Below, in pieces: positions 24,083 through 31,213 of a stretch of 42,741 nt of DNA. Location: NCBI GenBank assembly GCA_016794825.1, contig JAEUJH010000694.1, forward strand, positions 1 through 42,741. The letters are read 5' to 3'. The stretch is from Gemmatimonadota bacterium (GTDB lineage: Bacteria; Gemmatimonadota; Gemmatimonadetes; Gemmatimonadales; GWC2-71-9). Position 1 is the stretch's first letter. Every line of letters starts with the position of its first letter. The notes under the pieces were generated by a model. The model saw only the letters and a list, made by a program, of their open reading frames with translations, searched no databases and was not told where the DNA came from. The position numbers and the translations under genes are program-made.

Positions 24083-25465
24083 TCAGAAGGAGCCGAAGGC
24101 CGTCCCGAGTATCAGGGCCACGATCAGGGCCAGGATCGGTCCGGCCACGCTGACCATGAAGATGTCCAGGTACGATTCCCGATGACCGAGCCGACAGATT
24201 CCGAGCAGGGTAATGATCGCCCCGTTGTGGGGAAGTGAATCGAGCCCGCCCGAGGCGATCGCCGCGATCCGGTGGAGCAGGTCTGGCGAGATGCCCGCCG
24301 CCGTGCCGAGTTCGAGGTAGCGCGCGCCAAGCACGTTGAGCGCGATGCTCATCCCGCCCGAGGCCGAGCCCGTGATCCCGGCCAACACGTTCACCGAAAT
24401 CGCCTCGGAAATCAGCGGGTTGGAGGGCCAGAGGCCCATGATGAAGCCCTGGATGACGCCGAACCCGGCCAGCGACGCGATGACCGATCCGTAGCCGACC
24501 TCCGACGCGGTGTTGAAGATCGGCAGGAGCGAACTCATGGTGCCGTCGTTGACCGACGTCTTGAGATCCCGCCACCGCGAGCGGTTGAGCAAGACCACCA
24601 GGACGACCGCGATCGTCAGCGCCACGATCAGCGACCAGATGCCCCGGACGTCGTTCAGGCTCACCCCGCCGAATTTCTTTTCCGCCAGGTAGGCCGCGTC
24701 CATGCTCGGGATCACGAACCGGGTCACCGTCCAGTTGATCACGATGACCGCCACGATCGGAAGCAGCGCGACCCAGAGCCCCGGGCCCCGCTCCGCCTGC
24801 GGCGACTCGGCCCGGTCCATGGGGTGATCGCCGTAGCCCTCGCCGGCGGCGCGGGCCGCGCGGCGGTCCAACCACCAGAGTCCGAAGGCCAGCATGACCA
24901 ACCCGGCCACGACGCCGATGCCCGGGGCCGCGAACGTGTCGGTTCCGAAGAAGGGCATTGGAATGGCGTTCTGGACGGCCGGCGTTCCGGGAAGCGCCGT
25001 CATCGTGAACGTGGCCGCCCCGAGGACGATCGAACCCGGGATCAGTCGCTTGGGCAGCCCGCCCTCGCGGAACAGGACGGTGGCGATCGGATAGACGGCA
25101 AACGCCACCACGAACACCGAGACGCCGCCGTAGGTCAGGATGGCGCACGACAGAACGATCGCGAGGATGGCCCGCCGGGCGCCCAGGCGGTTGACGATGC
25201 TCCGCGCGATCACGGCGGCGGCCCCCGAGTCGCTCATCAAGCGGCCGAAGATGGCCCCGAGCAGAAAGAGCGGGAAATACTTGACGAGAAAGCCGCCCAG
25301 GCTCGCCATGAAGATCTGGGTGTACGTGGCCAGGAGCCGGGTTTCGCCGCTGGCCAGCGCGGCCAGCAGCGCCAGGCCCGGGGCCAGGATCAGCACGTTG
25401 ATGCCACGGTACGCCAGGTACATGAGCAACGCGAGCGAGATCAGGATGCCGAGAACACCGATCAT
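24083..25465 (-). CDS. GntP-family permease
   Basis: 460 residues with about twelve hydrophobic segments and the features of the gluconate:H+ symporter (GntP) family. The N-terminus is MIGVLGILISLALLMYLAYRG. FLLGAIFGRLMSDSGAA is the usual GxxxGxLxxxSGAA segment, with ILTYGGVSVFV and GSASGGMSIALN later. GLDSLPHNGAIITLL near the C-terminus is the second re-entrant signature seen in 3-hydroxybutyrate/gluconate transporters. It should import a small organic acid with protons. The ATG overlaps the stop of the histidine kinase gene by 4 bp, so the permease is the last gene of a regulator-kinase-permease operon. That arrangement suggests the two-component system controls uptake of the acid it senses, though this is inference. 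Confidence 0.88.
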   Translation of the reverse strand: MIGVLGILISLALLMYLAYRGINVLILAPGLALLAALASGETRLLATYTQIFMASLGGFLVKYFPLFLLGAIFGRLMSDSGAAAVIARSIVNRLGARRAILAIVLSCAILTYGGVSVFVVAFAVYPIATVLFREGGLPKRLIPGSIVLGAATFTMTALPGTPAVQNAIPMPFFGTDTFAAPGIGVVAGLVMLAFGLWWLDRRAARAAGEGYGDHPMDRAESPQAERGPGLWVALLPIVAVIVINWTVTRFVIPSMDAAYLAEKKFGGVSLNDVRGIWSLIVALTIAVVLVVLLNRSRWRDLKTSVNDGTMSSLLPIFNTASEVGYGSVIASLAGFGVIQGFIMGLWPSNPLISEAISVNVLAGITGSASGGMSIALNVLGARYLELGTAAGISPDLLHRIAAIASGGLDSLPHNGAIITLLGICRLGHRESYLDIFMVSVAGPILALIVALILGTAFGSF

Positions 25466-26913
25466 GTCGAGGCCGGGGAGTGGGGAGGGACGGAGGATTC
25501 GGGAGCTGGCATTTCCAGGAGGAACGACTTCCGGCCGGCGGCCGGTTCCTGCTCGAGGCGGAGCGTGCCGCCGTGGATGGTGGCCACCCAGCGGACGATG
25601 GCCAGGCCCAATCCGCTGCCGGGCACGTCATTCCGGAGTCGGACGAATCGCTCGAAGATCCGCTCGACGGCGTCGTCGGGGATCGGCGGACCCCAGTCGG
25701 TGACTCGGACCCAGCTGGTTTTCCGGGGTCCGTCGCCCTCGCCGACGCTCACCTCGACGTCGCTGCCGGGGGCGTAGAGCAGCGCGTTCTCGATCAGGGC
25801 CAGGACGGCCCGCTCGATCAAGGTGGCGTCGCCGCGGACGGGGGTCGCGTCGAAGCGTCCGACCGCGATCCGGCGGCCGGCCGCCGCCGGCAACCGGCTG
25901 GCCCGGACGATGGCATTGCTGGCCGCGTCGTCGAGGAAGATCACCGCGGTGGATTCGAGGTCCTCGGCGGTCTCGCCCCGGGCCAGGAGGAGCAGGTCGC
26001 CGACCAGCTGGCCGAGGTGCTGCGCCTCGCGTCCCAGCCGCTCGAGCACGGCGACCTGCGTCGGACTCGCGGCTTCGAGCCGGGCGGTGTCGATCTCGTT
26101 CCGCAGAATGGCCACCGGGGTGCGGAGCTCATGCGCGGCGTCGGCAAAGAAGCGGCGCTGGTTGGCGGCGGTGTTCCGCTCCTGGTCGATGGCGGCCTCG
26201 AGGCGGCTCACCAGGGCCACGAAGGCGGTCTGGAGTCGACCCACTTCGTCGCGCTCGGTGGGGAGCGGGACCGGCTGGAGCTCCGGGTGCTCACCCCGGA
26301 TGACCGCTTCTCGGAGCCGGTCGGCCATGGCGGCCATGGCCGTCACCGGCGTCAGGACCCGGCGCGACACCACCAGGGCGACCGCGGCTCCCGCGGCCAG
26401 GCTTGCCAGCACGCCCAGGAAGAGAACCGCCCGCAGGTCTCGAAGCCGCTCCTCCATCGGCACCAGCGTCAGGCCGACCGCCAGCTGGAATCCCATTGCC
26501 AGCTCGGTCGTGGCCACCCGGCTCGGGCCGTTGGGGGCCATGACGGTAATGGGGCCGCCGTTGGGCGAGGGCAGGGACACCCGCCAGAGGTCGGGCGCCG
26601 CCTCGAGGGGCCGGCTCTGGGCGAGGCGGGTGCCGCTCGGGTCGACCGCCACGACTGATCGATCGCCGAAGACGAGTTCCGAGACGATGTGGACGACGGT
26701 GGCCTGGGGCGTGCCGTACTCGGCGAGTTCCGAACTGAAGAGCGCGCGCGCCGCGCCGAGGGAGTGGTCGAGGGTCTGGTCGACCTCCGCGCGCCAATGC
26801 CGCTCGAGGACGGCATAGAGAGCCGCCGCGCCAACGGCGAGGAGGAGGGCAAAGGTCGCCGCGACGGCGACGGTCAGACGAACGCGGAGACCGCGGAGTG
26901 GGTAGCTAGCCAT
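25462..26913 (-). CDS. Sensor histidine kinase (EnvZ/QseC type)
   Basis: 483 residues from ATG 26913, overlapping the response regulator stop by 8 bp. TM helix 1 (11-33) and TM helix 2 (about 162-183) enclose an extracytoplasmic sensor of about 125 residues. A HAMP linker follows with RRVLTPVTAMAAMADRL. The HisKA box FFADAAHELRTPVAIL carries His261, and the ATPase domain has ALIENALLYAP, WGPPIPDDAVERIFERF and GSGLGLAIVRWVATIHGG. The usual DxGxG G1 box is changed to VTDWGPPIPDD, so the first glycine position is kept but the second is replaced by Pro; ATP binding is probably retained. Its partner is the OmpR-type regulator just upstream. The GntP permease start overlaps its stop by 4 bp. Confidence 0.9.
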   Translation of the reverse strand: MASYPLRGLRVRLTVAVAATFALLLAVGAAALYAVLERHWRAEVDQTLDHSLGAARALFSSELAEYGTPQATVVHIVSELVFGDRSVVAVDPSGTRLAQSRPLEAAPDLWRVSLPSPNGGPITVMAPNGPSRVATTELAMGFQLAVGLTLVPMEERLRDLRAVLFLGVLASLAAGAAVALVVSRRVLTPVTAMAAMADRLREAVIRGEHPELQPVPLPTERDEVGRLQTAFVALVSRLEAAIDQERNTAANQRRFFADAAHELRTPVAILRNEIDTARLEAASPTQVAVLERLGREAQHLGQLVGDLLLLARGETAEDLESTAVIFLDDAASNAIVRASRLPAAAGRRIAVGRFDATPVRGDATLIERAVLALIENALLYAPGSDVEVSVGEGDGPRKTSWVRVTDWGPPIPDDAVERIFERFVRLRNDVPGSGLGLAIVRWVATIHGGTLRLEQEPAAGRKSFLLEMPAPESSVPPHSPAST

Positions 26914-27589
26914 CGGTGGCGTCGGGTCGCAAAACGTACCCGGCGCCACGGACAGTGTGCAATAGAGGGCGCCCGCCGGCGACGTCGAGCTTCTTCCGGA
27001 GGCGGGCGATGTAGACGTCGATGATGTTGGACGCGGGGTCGTAGTTCTCGTCCCAGACGTGGGCGCTGATCAAGGCCCGACCCACGACCTGGCCCGCGTG
27101 CTTGCCGAGGAACTCGAGGAGCGAGAACTCCGTGGTGGTCAGCTCGATCCGGTGCCCGGCCCGGGTCGCGGTCCGGCTGGCCGGGTCGATCCGAAGGTCG
27201 TCGATTTCGATGGCGGTCGGCCGGATGGTCGGGTGGCGCCGTTCCAGAGCCCGCAGGCGGGCCTGGAGTTCGTCGAGCGCGAACGGCTTGACCAGGTAGT
27301 CGTCCGCCCCGGCGTCGAGGCCCTCGACCCGATCCGGGATCGAGTCGCGGGCCGTGAGGGCCAGGATGATGACGTTGGCGCCGGTCTTCCGGAGGGTTCG
27401 CGCCAGGTCGAGGCCGGAACCGTCCGGCAGGTTGAGATCGAGGACCAGCGCGTCGTACGGGTCGAGGCCGAGCTTGCTGAGCGCCTCGGCCACCCCGCCG
27501 GCCGAATCGACCGCGTGGCCCCCTTGGCGGAGACCGCGGGTCAGCGAGTCCCGGAGCTGGGGCTCGTCCTCGACGACCAGGATTCTCAT
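26906..27589 (-). CDS. OmpR/PhoB-family response regulator
   Basis: 227 residues. Receiver domain 1-115 with acidic residues at 8-9, phospho-acceptor Asp51 (LVLDLNLPDGSG), Thr79 region (LALTARD) and Lys101 (DYLVKPF). The winged-helix DNA-binding domain (about 130-222) includes LTTTEFSLLEFLGKHAGQVVGR, VDVYIARLRKKL (read here as DVYIARLRKKLD) and HTVRGAGYVLRP, all typical of the OmpR/PhoB group. It is the first gene of the regulator-kinase-permease operon. TAGGTTTC at 27642-27649 (minus), preceded by TTAACT, gives a plausible promoter with a leader of about 48 nt. Its own operon is the most likely target. Confidence 0.94.
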   Translation of the reverse strand: MRILVVEDEPQLRDSLTRGLRQGGHAVDSAGGVAEALSKLGLDPYDALVLDLNLPDGSGLDLARTLRKTGANVIILALTARDSIPDRVEGLDAGADDYLVKPFALDELQARLRALERRHPTIRPTAIEIDDLRIDPASRTATRAGHRIELTTTEFSLLEFLGKHAGQVVGRALISAHVWDENYDPASNIIDVYIARLRKKLDVAGGRPLLHTVRGAGYVLRPDATDG

Positions 27590-27643
27590 CGGGCAACCCC
27601 GGCGGTCACGGCGGTGGGCGGCAGTCGGTTCGACACGGCTGGA

Positions 27644-27649
27644 AACCTA
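27644..27649 (-). promoter_or_regulatory. Putative -10 box (TAGGTT) of the two-component operon
   Basis: The minus strand reads TTAACT-N19-TAGGTT, followed by TC. The box is about 55 nt before the response regulator ATG and falls in the 82-bp gap after the LuxR-type gene. Confidence 0.35.
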
Positions 27650-27671
27650 GGCCGGACAGGTGAACGCACAG

Positions 27672-28235
27672 TTAACGGGGCTCGACCTCCGGTTCACCCT
27701 CCCGCGCCGGGAGGAGCAGGCCGCCCAGGAAAAACCCCGCGAGCTCGGCCCGGCCCGAGAGCCCCGACTTCCGGTAGACCGCCACCGCGTGCTGGCGGAC
27801 GGTCTTTTCGCTCCGGTCAATTTCCCGAGCAATCCGCTTGACGCTGTGTCCCTTGATGAGGCGGAGCGCCAGCTCCCGTTCCGCGGGCGACAGCTCCCAG
27901 GCGTCGAACTGGCGGGCCACCTCCCGGCCCAGTCCGTCGAGGGCCCGCTCGGCGCTGGCACGCCAGGCATCGCGTTCGGCCCGGCGGGTTGCCAGATCCC
28001 GGTGGGCCGATTCGAGCGAATGACGGGCGGCCATCCAGCCCCGAGCCAGGTAGCCGAGCCCGCCAAGGCTGAGCAGGATGAGAAGGATTTCCAGCACCAC
28101 GTGGGCGCTCGGGCGGGTGGGAGCGTCGAGAATGAGATCCGTCACACCCCCGACGACGACCGCGCCAAGGACCACGGCCAGAAACAGCCCGATGTTAGGC
28201 CCTTCGGCCGGTCCGTCCTGGTCCTCGAAGTCCAC
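27672..28235 (-). CDS. Membrane-anchored LuxR-type HTH regulator
   Basis: 187 residues, GTG start at 28235 with GGAG 9-12 nt upstream. Two membrane helices come first (about 15-33, IGLFLAVVLGAVVVGGVTDLI; about 46-66, VVLEILLILLSLGGLGYLA). A charged, coiled-coil-like helix follows (about 70-110, ARHSLESAHRDLATRRAER). A LuxR/GerE-type helix-turn-helix occupies about 112-170: WELSPAERELALRLIKGHSVKRIAREIDRSEKTVRQHAVAVYRKSGL. The recognition helix and the SEKTVRxH pattern are intact. It should bind DNA while tethered to the membrane, with the coiled coil possibly mediating dimerisation or signal passage. No sensor domain or receiver is present. It is divergent from the DUF2231 gene, and the 164-bp region between holds an inverted repeat. 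Confidence 0.82.
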   Translation of the reverse strand: MDFEDQDGPAEGPNIGLFLAVVLGAVVVGGVTDLILDAPTRPSAHVVLEILLILLSLGGLGYLARGWMAARHSLESAHRDLATRRAERDAWRASAERALDGLGREVARQFDAWELSPAERELALRLIKGHSVKRIAREIDRSEKTVRQHAVAVYRKSGLSGRAELAGFFLGGLLLPAREGEPEVEPR

Positions 28236-28268
28236 GATTCCGCGCTCCGCGCTGGGCTGCAGGGTCGG

Positions 28269-28274
28269 AATCTA
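28269..28274 (-). promoter_or_regulatory. Putative -10 box (TAGATT) of the LuxR-type gene
   Basis: Minus-strand TAGATTCC lies 33 nt before the GTG start. It partly overlaps a plus-strand candidate, TACTCT (28273-28278), for the divergent DUF2231 gene, so the two promoters may exclude each other. Confidence 0.3.
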
Positions 28275-28299
28275 CTCTTGGGACGGATGCCGGGGCCGG

Positions 28300-28325
28300 T
28301 CGGGACGTTTGTCGGATGGTCCCGA
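28300..28325. promoter_or_regulatory. Inverted repeat TCGGGAC-N12-GTCCCGA
   Basis: Perfect 7-bp arms in the divergent region between the LuxR-type and DUF2231 genes. The same 7-mer forms the core of the operator-like repeat at the peroxiredoxin promoter (28973-29005). A further related sequence, CTTGGGACGG, lies at 28277-28286. Confidence 0.35.
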
Positions 28326-28399
28326 GCGGGCCGGAAGGGCAGGTTCGACCCGTGCGCTGGTGCTGGCCGACCCGTTCCTCGAATGAAGGAGAATTCAGC

Positions 28400-28927
28400 A
28401 TGTTACCCGATCCGCTCCACCCCGCGATCGTCCACTTCCCGATCGTCCTGGCGGTCCTCCTGCCCGTCGCCGCGATCGGCGCCCTGTTCCTGATTCGGCG
28501 GGGAACGGTCACCCCGAGGCTCGGCTGGGGGGTCGTGACCCTCCTGGCGCTCGGACTGTTCGGCAGCAGCTGGCTCGCGGTCGAGACCGGGGAGCAGCAG
28601 GAGGAACGGGTCGAGCAGGCCGTGCCCGAACGGATCATCGAGAGCCACGGCGAGCGGGCCGAGCGGTTCCTGGTCCTGACCGGCGCCACCCTGGCACTGG
28701 CGGGGCTCGGGCTGGCCCGCGGCCGGGTCGGCGAAATGGGGCGGGCCGTAGCCACGGTGGCGACGCTGGCCCTGCTGCCGGCCGGCTACCAGGTGGGTCA
28801 CTCCGGCGGCGAACTGGTGTACCGCCACGGGGCGGCCCAGGTCCACGTCGCGGCCGCGGCCACGCCTGGCACCGAGGGCGGTGGCGCGGAAGCCCGGTCG
28901 GACGATGGGGATGACGACGACCGCTGA
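28400..28927 (+). CDS. DUF2231 membrane protein
   Basis: 175 residues from ATG 28400, with AAGGAG 10 nt upstream. The opening MLPDPLHPAIVHFPIVLAVL is the DUF2231 signature. Four hydrophobic segments follow (about 10-32, 43-62, 92-110, 116-135), so it is an integral membrane protein. The family is thought by some to be related to haem or redox membrane proteins because of the conserved early histidines (here His7 and His12), but no activity is established. The C-terminal 30 residues are Ala/Gly-rich and then acidic (SDDGDDDDR). It is followed after 105 bp by a peroxiredoxin gene, and related inverted repeats flank it, so an oxidative-stress connection is possible. Confidence 0.8.
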   Translation: MLPDPLHPAIVHFPIVLAVLLPVAAIGALFLIRRGTVTPRLGWGVVTLLALGLFGSSWLAVETGEQQEERVEQAVPERIIESHGERAERFLVLTGATLALAGLGLARGRVGEMGRAVATVATLALLPAGYQVGHSGGELVYRHGAAQVHVAAAATPGTEGGGAEARSDDGDDDDR

Positions 28928-28967
28928 CTCGACCCGGGGTCCGGACCGAATCGCTGATCCCGTCCGG

Positions 28968-29005
28968 TTGATCCGTCCCGAGGGGAGGCTAACTTCTCGG
29001 GACGG
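28968..29005 (+). promoter_or_regulatory. Peroxiredoxin promoter overlapped by a perfect inverted repeat
   Basis: TTGATC (28968-28973), 16 nt, then TAACTT (28990-28995) form a plausible promoter with its start near 29002, about 31 nt before the peroxiredoxin ATG. CCGTCCCGAG (28973-28982) and CTCGGGACGG (28996-29005) form a perfect 10-bp inverted repeat with a 13-nt centre that exactly brackets the -10 box, the classic position for a repressor operator. The repeat followed by TTT could alternatively be a terminator hairpin of the DUF2231 gene. Confidence 0.5.
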
Positions 29006-29032
29006 TTTCGACCCCCAACCAGGCTGGTACGA

Positions 29033-29668
29033 ATGTCACTGCAACTTGGCGATGTGGCCCCCGATTTCTCGGCCGACACGACCCACGGCCCGATCCGCTT
29101 CCATGAATGGAAGGGTGGCTCGTGGGCGGTGCTGTTTTCCCACCCCAAGGACTTCACCCCGGTGTGCACCACCGAACTCGGGGCCGCCGCGCGGCTCAAG
29201 CCGGAGTTCGAACGCCGCAACTGCAAGATCATCGGCCTGAGCGTCGATCCGGTGGCGTCGCACGTCAAATGGGAGGGTGACATCACCGACGTGACCGGGC
29301 AGGTGGTCAACTTCCCGATGATCGGCGATCCGGATCGCGCGGTCTCCAACCTCTACGGGATGATCCACCCCAACGCCAACGACACGATGACGGTCCGGTC
29401 GGTGTTCGTGATCGGGGCGGACAACAAGATCAAGCTGATGCTGACCTACCCGGCCAGCACCGGCCGGAACTTCGACGAGATCCTCCGGGTCATCGACTCG
29501 CTCCAGTTGACGGCCAACTATCAGGTGTCCACGCCGGCCGACTGGCAGCCGGGTCAGGACGTGATCATCGTCCCGGCGGTCTCGGACGAGGACGCGAAGA
29601 CCAAGTTCCCCAAGGGCTTCGTCACCAAGAAGCCGTATCTGCGGGTCACGCCCCAGCCCGATCGCTGA
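29033..29668 (+). CDS. 1-Cys peroxiredoxin (Prx6 type)
   Basis: 211 residues, typical for the Prx6 group. The peroxidatic Cys45 is in SHPKDFTPVCTTELG, with the conserved Arg region (MTVRSVFVIG) and the Prx6 C-terminal extension (NYQVSTPADWQPGQDVIIVPAVSDEDAKTKFPKG). The only other cysteine near the core (NCKIIG) is not in a resolving position, so reduction probably needs an external thiol. It reduces hydrogen peroxide and alkyl hydroperoxides in the cytoplasm. The ribosome site is weak (AGG 12-13 nt upstream). The promoter is overlapped by an inverted repeat, suggesting dedicated regulation. The membrane EEP-family gene follows after 45 bp and may be co-transcribed. Confidence 0.95.
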   Translation: MSLQLGDVAPDFSADTTHGPIRFHEWKGGSWAVLFSHPKDFTPVCTTELGAAARLKPEFERRNCKIIGLSVDPVASHVKWEGDITDVTGQVVNFPMIGDPDRAVSNLYGMIHPNANDTMTVRSVFVIGADNKIKLMLTYPASTGRNFDEILRVIDSLQLTANYQVSTPADWQPGQDVIIVPAVSDEDAKTKFPKGFVTKKPYLRVTPQPDR

Positions 29669-29713
29669 CCTCCGTTCCGCGCCCCGCCCGGTCACGGGTG
29701 GGGCGCTCCTTTC

Positions 29714-30898
29714 GTGACGACCCCGACGTTCGCCGGTTCGCCGTACGTCATCCGCTGCGGCGGGCAGGGCCACAAGGTGGGCCTCGACCCGGGGCGCTTC
29801 TGGCGACCCGCCCGCTGCCCGGCCTGCCATGCGGCGGTCGACCCGTTCCGGCTCCGCCGGCTCTGGTGGTGGCTCCGCGGCCAGGCGCCGCGGTCCCGCC
29901 TCAAGGTGGGCGCGACGTTCCTGACCCCGCTCGACGGAATCATCCTGCTCACGGCCGCCGGACTCGCCCTCGTATCGGTGCTGCTGCGGACCGGCGACCG
30001 GTGGTGGGGCGGCACGGTCCTCCTCTTCAGCGGTCGGTGGCCGTGGCTGCTGCCGCTTGGCCCGCTGGCGGTCATGGCGCTGTTCAGTCGCCGGTTCCTG
30101 ACGGTGGGCCTGTTGCTCGTGCCGACGCTGATCGGCGGTCTGGGGGTGATGGGTGGGTCGCTCGGACTCGGCCGGTTGTCCGGACGGGGCGACCCCGTGG
30201 CCACCGTCCGGATCATCACCTTCAACGTGGCTGGCGGCGAGACCGCGGCACGCCACTTGGCGGAACTCGTCGACGACTGGCAGCCGGACCTGGTGGCCAT
30301 CCAGGAGTGTGGCCCCGTCATGCGGTCGGCCATGGCGGCCATCCGCGGGTACCGTTCGTACTCCGGCGTGGTGTGTCTGCTCTCCCGGCTTCCGGTGCAG
30401 TCGGTGGAGCAACTGCCCCGGAAATCGGTGGCCGAGGCTGGCGGTTCGGGGATGGTCATCCGGTACCGCATCGAGGGGCCGCGGGGGCCATTCGATCTGA
30501 CCAACGTGCACCTCGACACGCCTCGTCAGGGGTTCGAATCGCTGCTCCGCGGCGAGACCTCGGCCCCGCTGACCATCGAGGAGGGGATCGTCCTGCGGGA
30601 CATCGAGTCGCGCCAGGCTCGGCAGTGGGTCGAGGAGGGGCCGGGCCCGCGCCTCGTGGCCGGCGACTTCAATCTCCCGTCCGAAAGCGCCATCTACCGG
30701 GAACACTGGGGCGACCTGACGGAGGCGTTCGAGGCCGCCGGGTTCGGGATCGGCGCCACCCGGTTCAATGGGTGGATCCGTCTCCGGATCGATCACGTCC
30801 TGGCGGATGATTCGTGGGTGGTGCGGTCGGCCCGGGTGCTGCCGGACTACGGGTCGGATCACCGGCCGCTGCTGGCGGATCTGGAACGGCGGCGGTAG
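29714..30898 (+). CDS. Membrane EEP (endonuclease/exonuclease/phosphatase) family protein with zinc-ribbon start
   Basis: 394 residues, GTG start. Residues 14-39 (RCGGQGHKVGLDPGRFW then ARCPACH) hold Cys15, His20, Cys35, Cys38 and His39, a zinc-ribbon-like pattern. Three membrane helices follow (about 70-92, 108-124, 128-152). The EEP domain begins at 166 with RIITFNVAGG and continues with VAIQECGP, FDLTNVHLDTP, LVAGDFNLPSES, RIDHVLAD and GSDHRPLLADL. These are the metal-binding and catalytic residues of the DNase I/sphingomyelinase/inositol phosphatase superfamily. The helices should place the enzyme domain outside the cytoplasm, suggesting a lipid or nucleotide phosphodiester substrate. It lies 45 bp after the peroxiredoxin gene. 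Confidence 0.82.
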   Translation: MTTPTFAGSPYVIRCGGQGHKVGLDPGRFWRPARCPACHAAVDPFRLRRLWWWLRGQAPRSRLKVGATFLTPLDGIILLTAAGLALVSVLLRTGDRWWGGTVLLFSGRWPWLLPLGPLAVMALFSRRFLTVGLLLVPTLIGGLGVMGGSLGLGRLSGRGDPVATVRIITFNVAGGETAARHLAELVDDWQPDLVAIQECGPVMRSAMAAIRGYRSYSGVVCLLSRLPVQSVEQLPRKSVAEAGGSGMVIRYRIEGPRGPFDLTNVHLDTPRQGFESLLRGETSAPLTIEEGIVLRDIESRQARQWVEEGPGPRLVAGDFNLPSESAIYREHWGDLTEAFEAAGFGIGATRFNGWIRLRIDHVLADDSWVVRSARVLPDYGSDHRPLLADLERRR

Positions 30899-30922
30899 CC
30901 GGGTCGTTACCGTGGCCGGATC

Positions 30923-31213
30923 TCAGCGACGTCGCTTCAACACCGTCACGACGGTCAGGCCGATGATCCCCAGTCCCGAAGCCGGCAGCGTAATCAGCGA
31001 CAACCAGCCGAAGCCCTGCAGCGCATTGAGCGCGCCGCCCAGGTCGACGCCCGCCACCGGGCACGGATGGACGGCCGCTTCGTCCACTCGGCAGCCCAGC
31101 CGGTCCCCGAGCCACGACGCCCCGACGGCCGCGAGCAGGGGCGCGATCCCGAACAGGCCGATGCCCACGTAGGCGGCCGCCGTGCGGAGGCCGCCCTGGG
31201 GGAGGGAGGTCAC
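30923..31213 (-). CDS. Small hypothetical membrane protein (96 residues)
   Basis: 96 residues from GTG 31213, which overlaps the TGA of the upstream transporter gene (GTGA, 4 bp). This coupling and the clear hydrophobic pattern support it although it starts with GTG and is small. Segments about 13-32 (AYVGIGLFGIAPLLAAVGASWLG) and about 67-91 (FGWLSLITLPASGLGIIGLTVVTVL) are likely membrane helices. The loop between them contains two cysteines (GCRVDEA and HPCPVAG) that may pair outside the membrane. The protein ends in KRRR. I do not recognise a family. Its tight linkage to the NTT-type transporter suggests a small subunit or accessory protein. Confidence 0.6.
   Translation of the reverse strand: MTSLPQGGLRTAAAYVGIGLFGIAPLLAAVGASWLGDRLGCRVDEAAVHPCPVAGVDLGGALNALQGFGWLSLITLPASGLGIIGLTVVTVLKRRR

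Noticed and set aside
24012-25631. 539-codon minus frame over the permease
   Set aside because: Alternative frame of the GntP permease gene. The overlapping frame has twelve hydrophobic segments and GntP motifs; this one is charged shadow sequence.
28973-29005. Simple rho-independent terminator for DUF2231
   Set aside because: The stem has a 13-nt loop and only three T residues follow. It lies 27 nt before the next ATG and brackets a -10 box, so an operator seems the better reading, although a terminator is not excluded.
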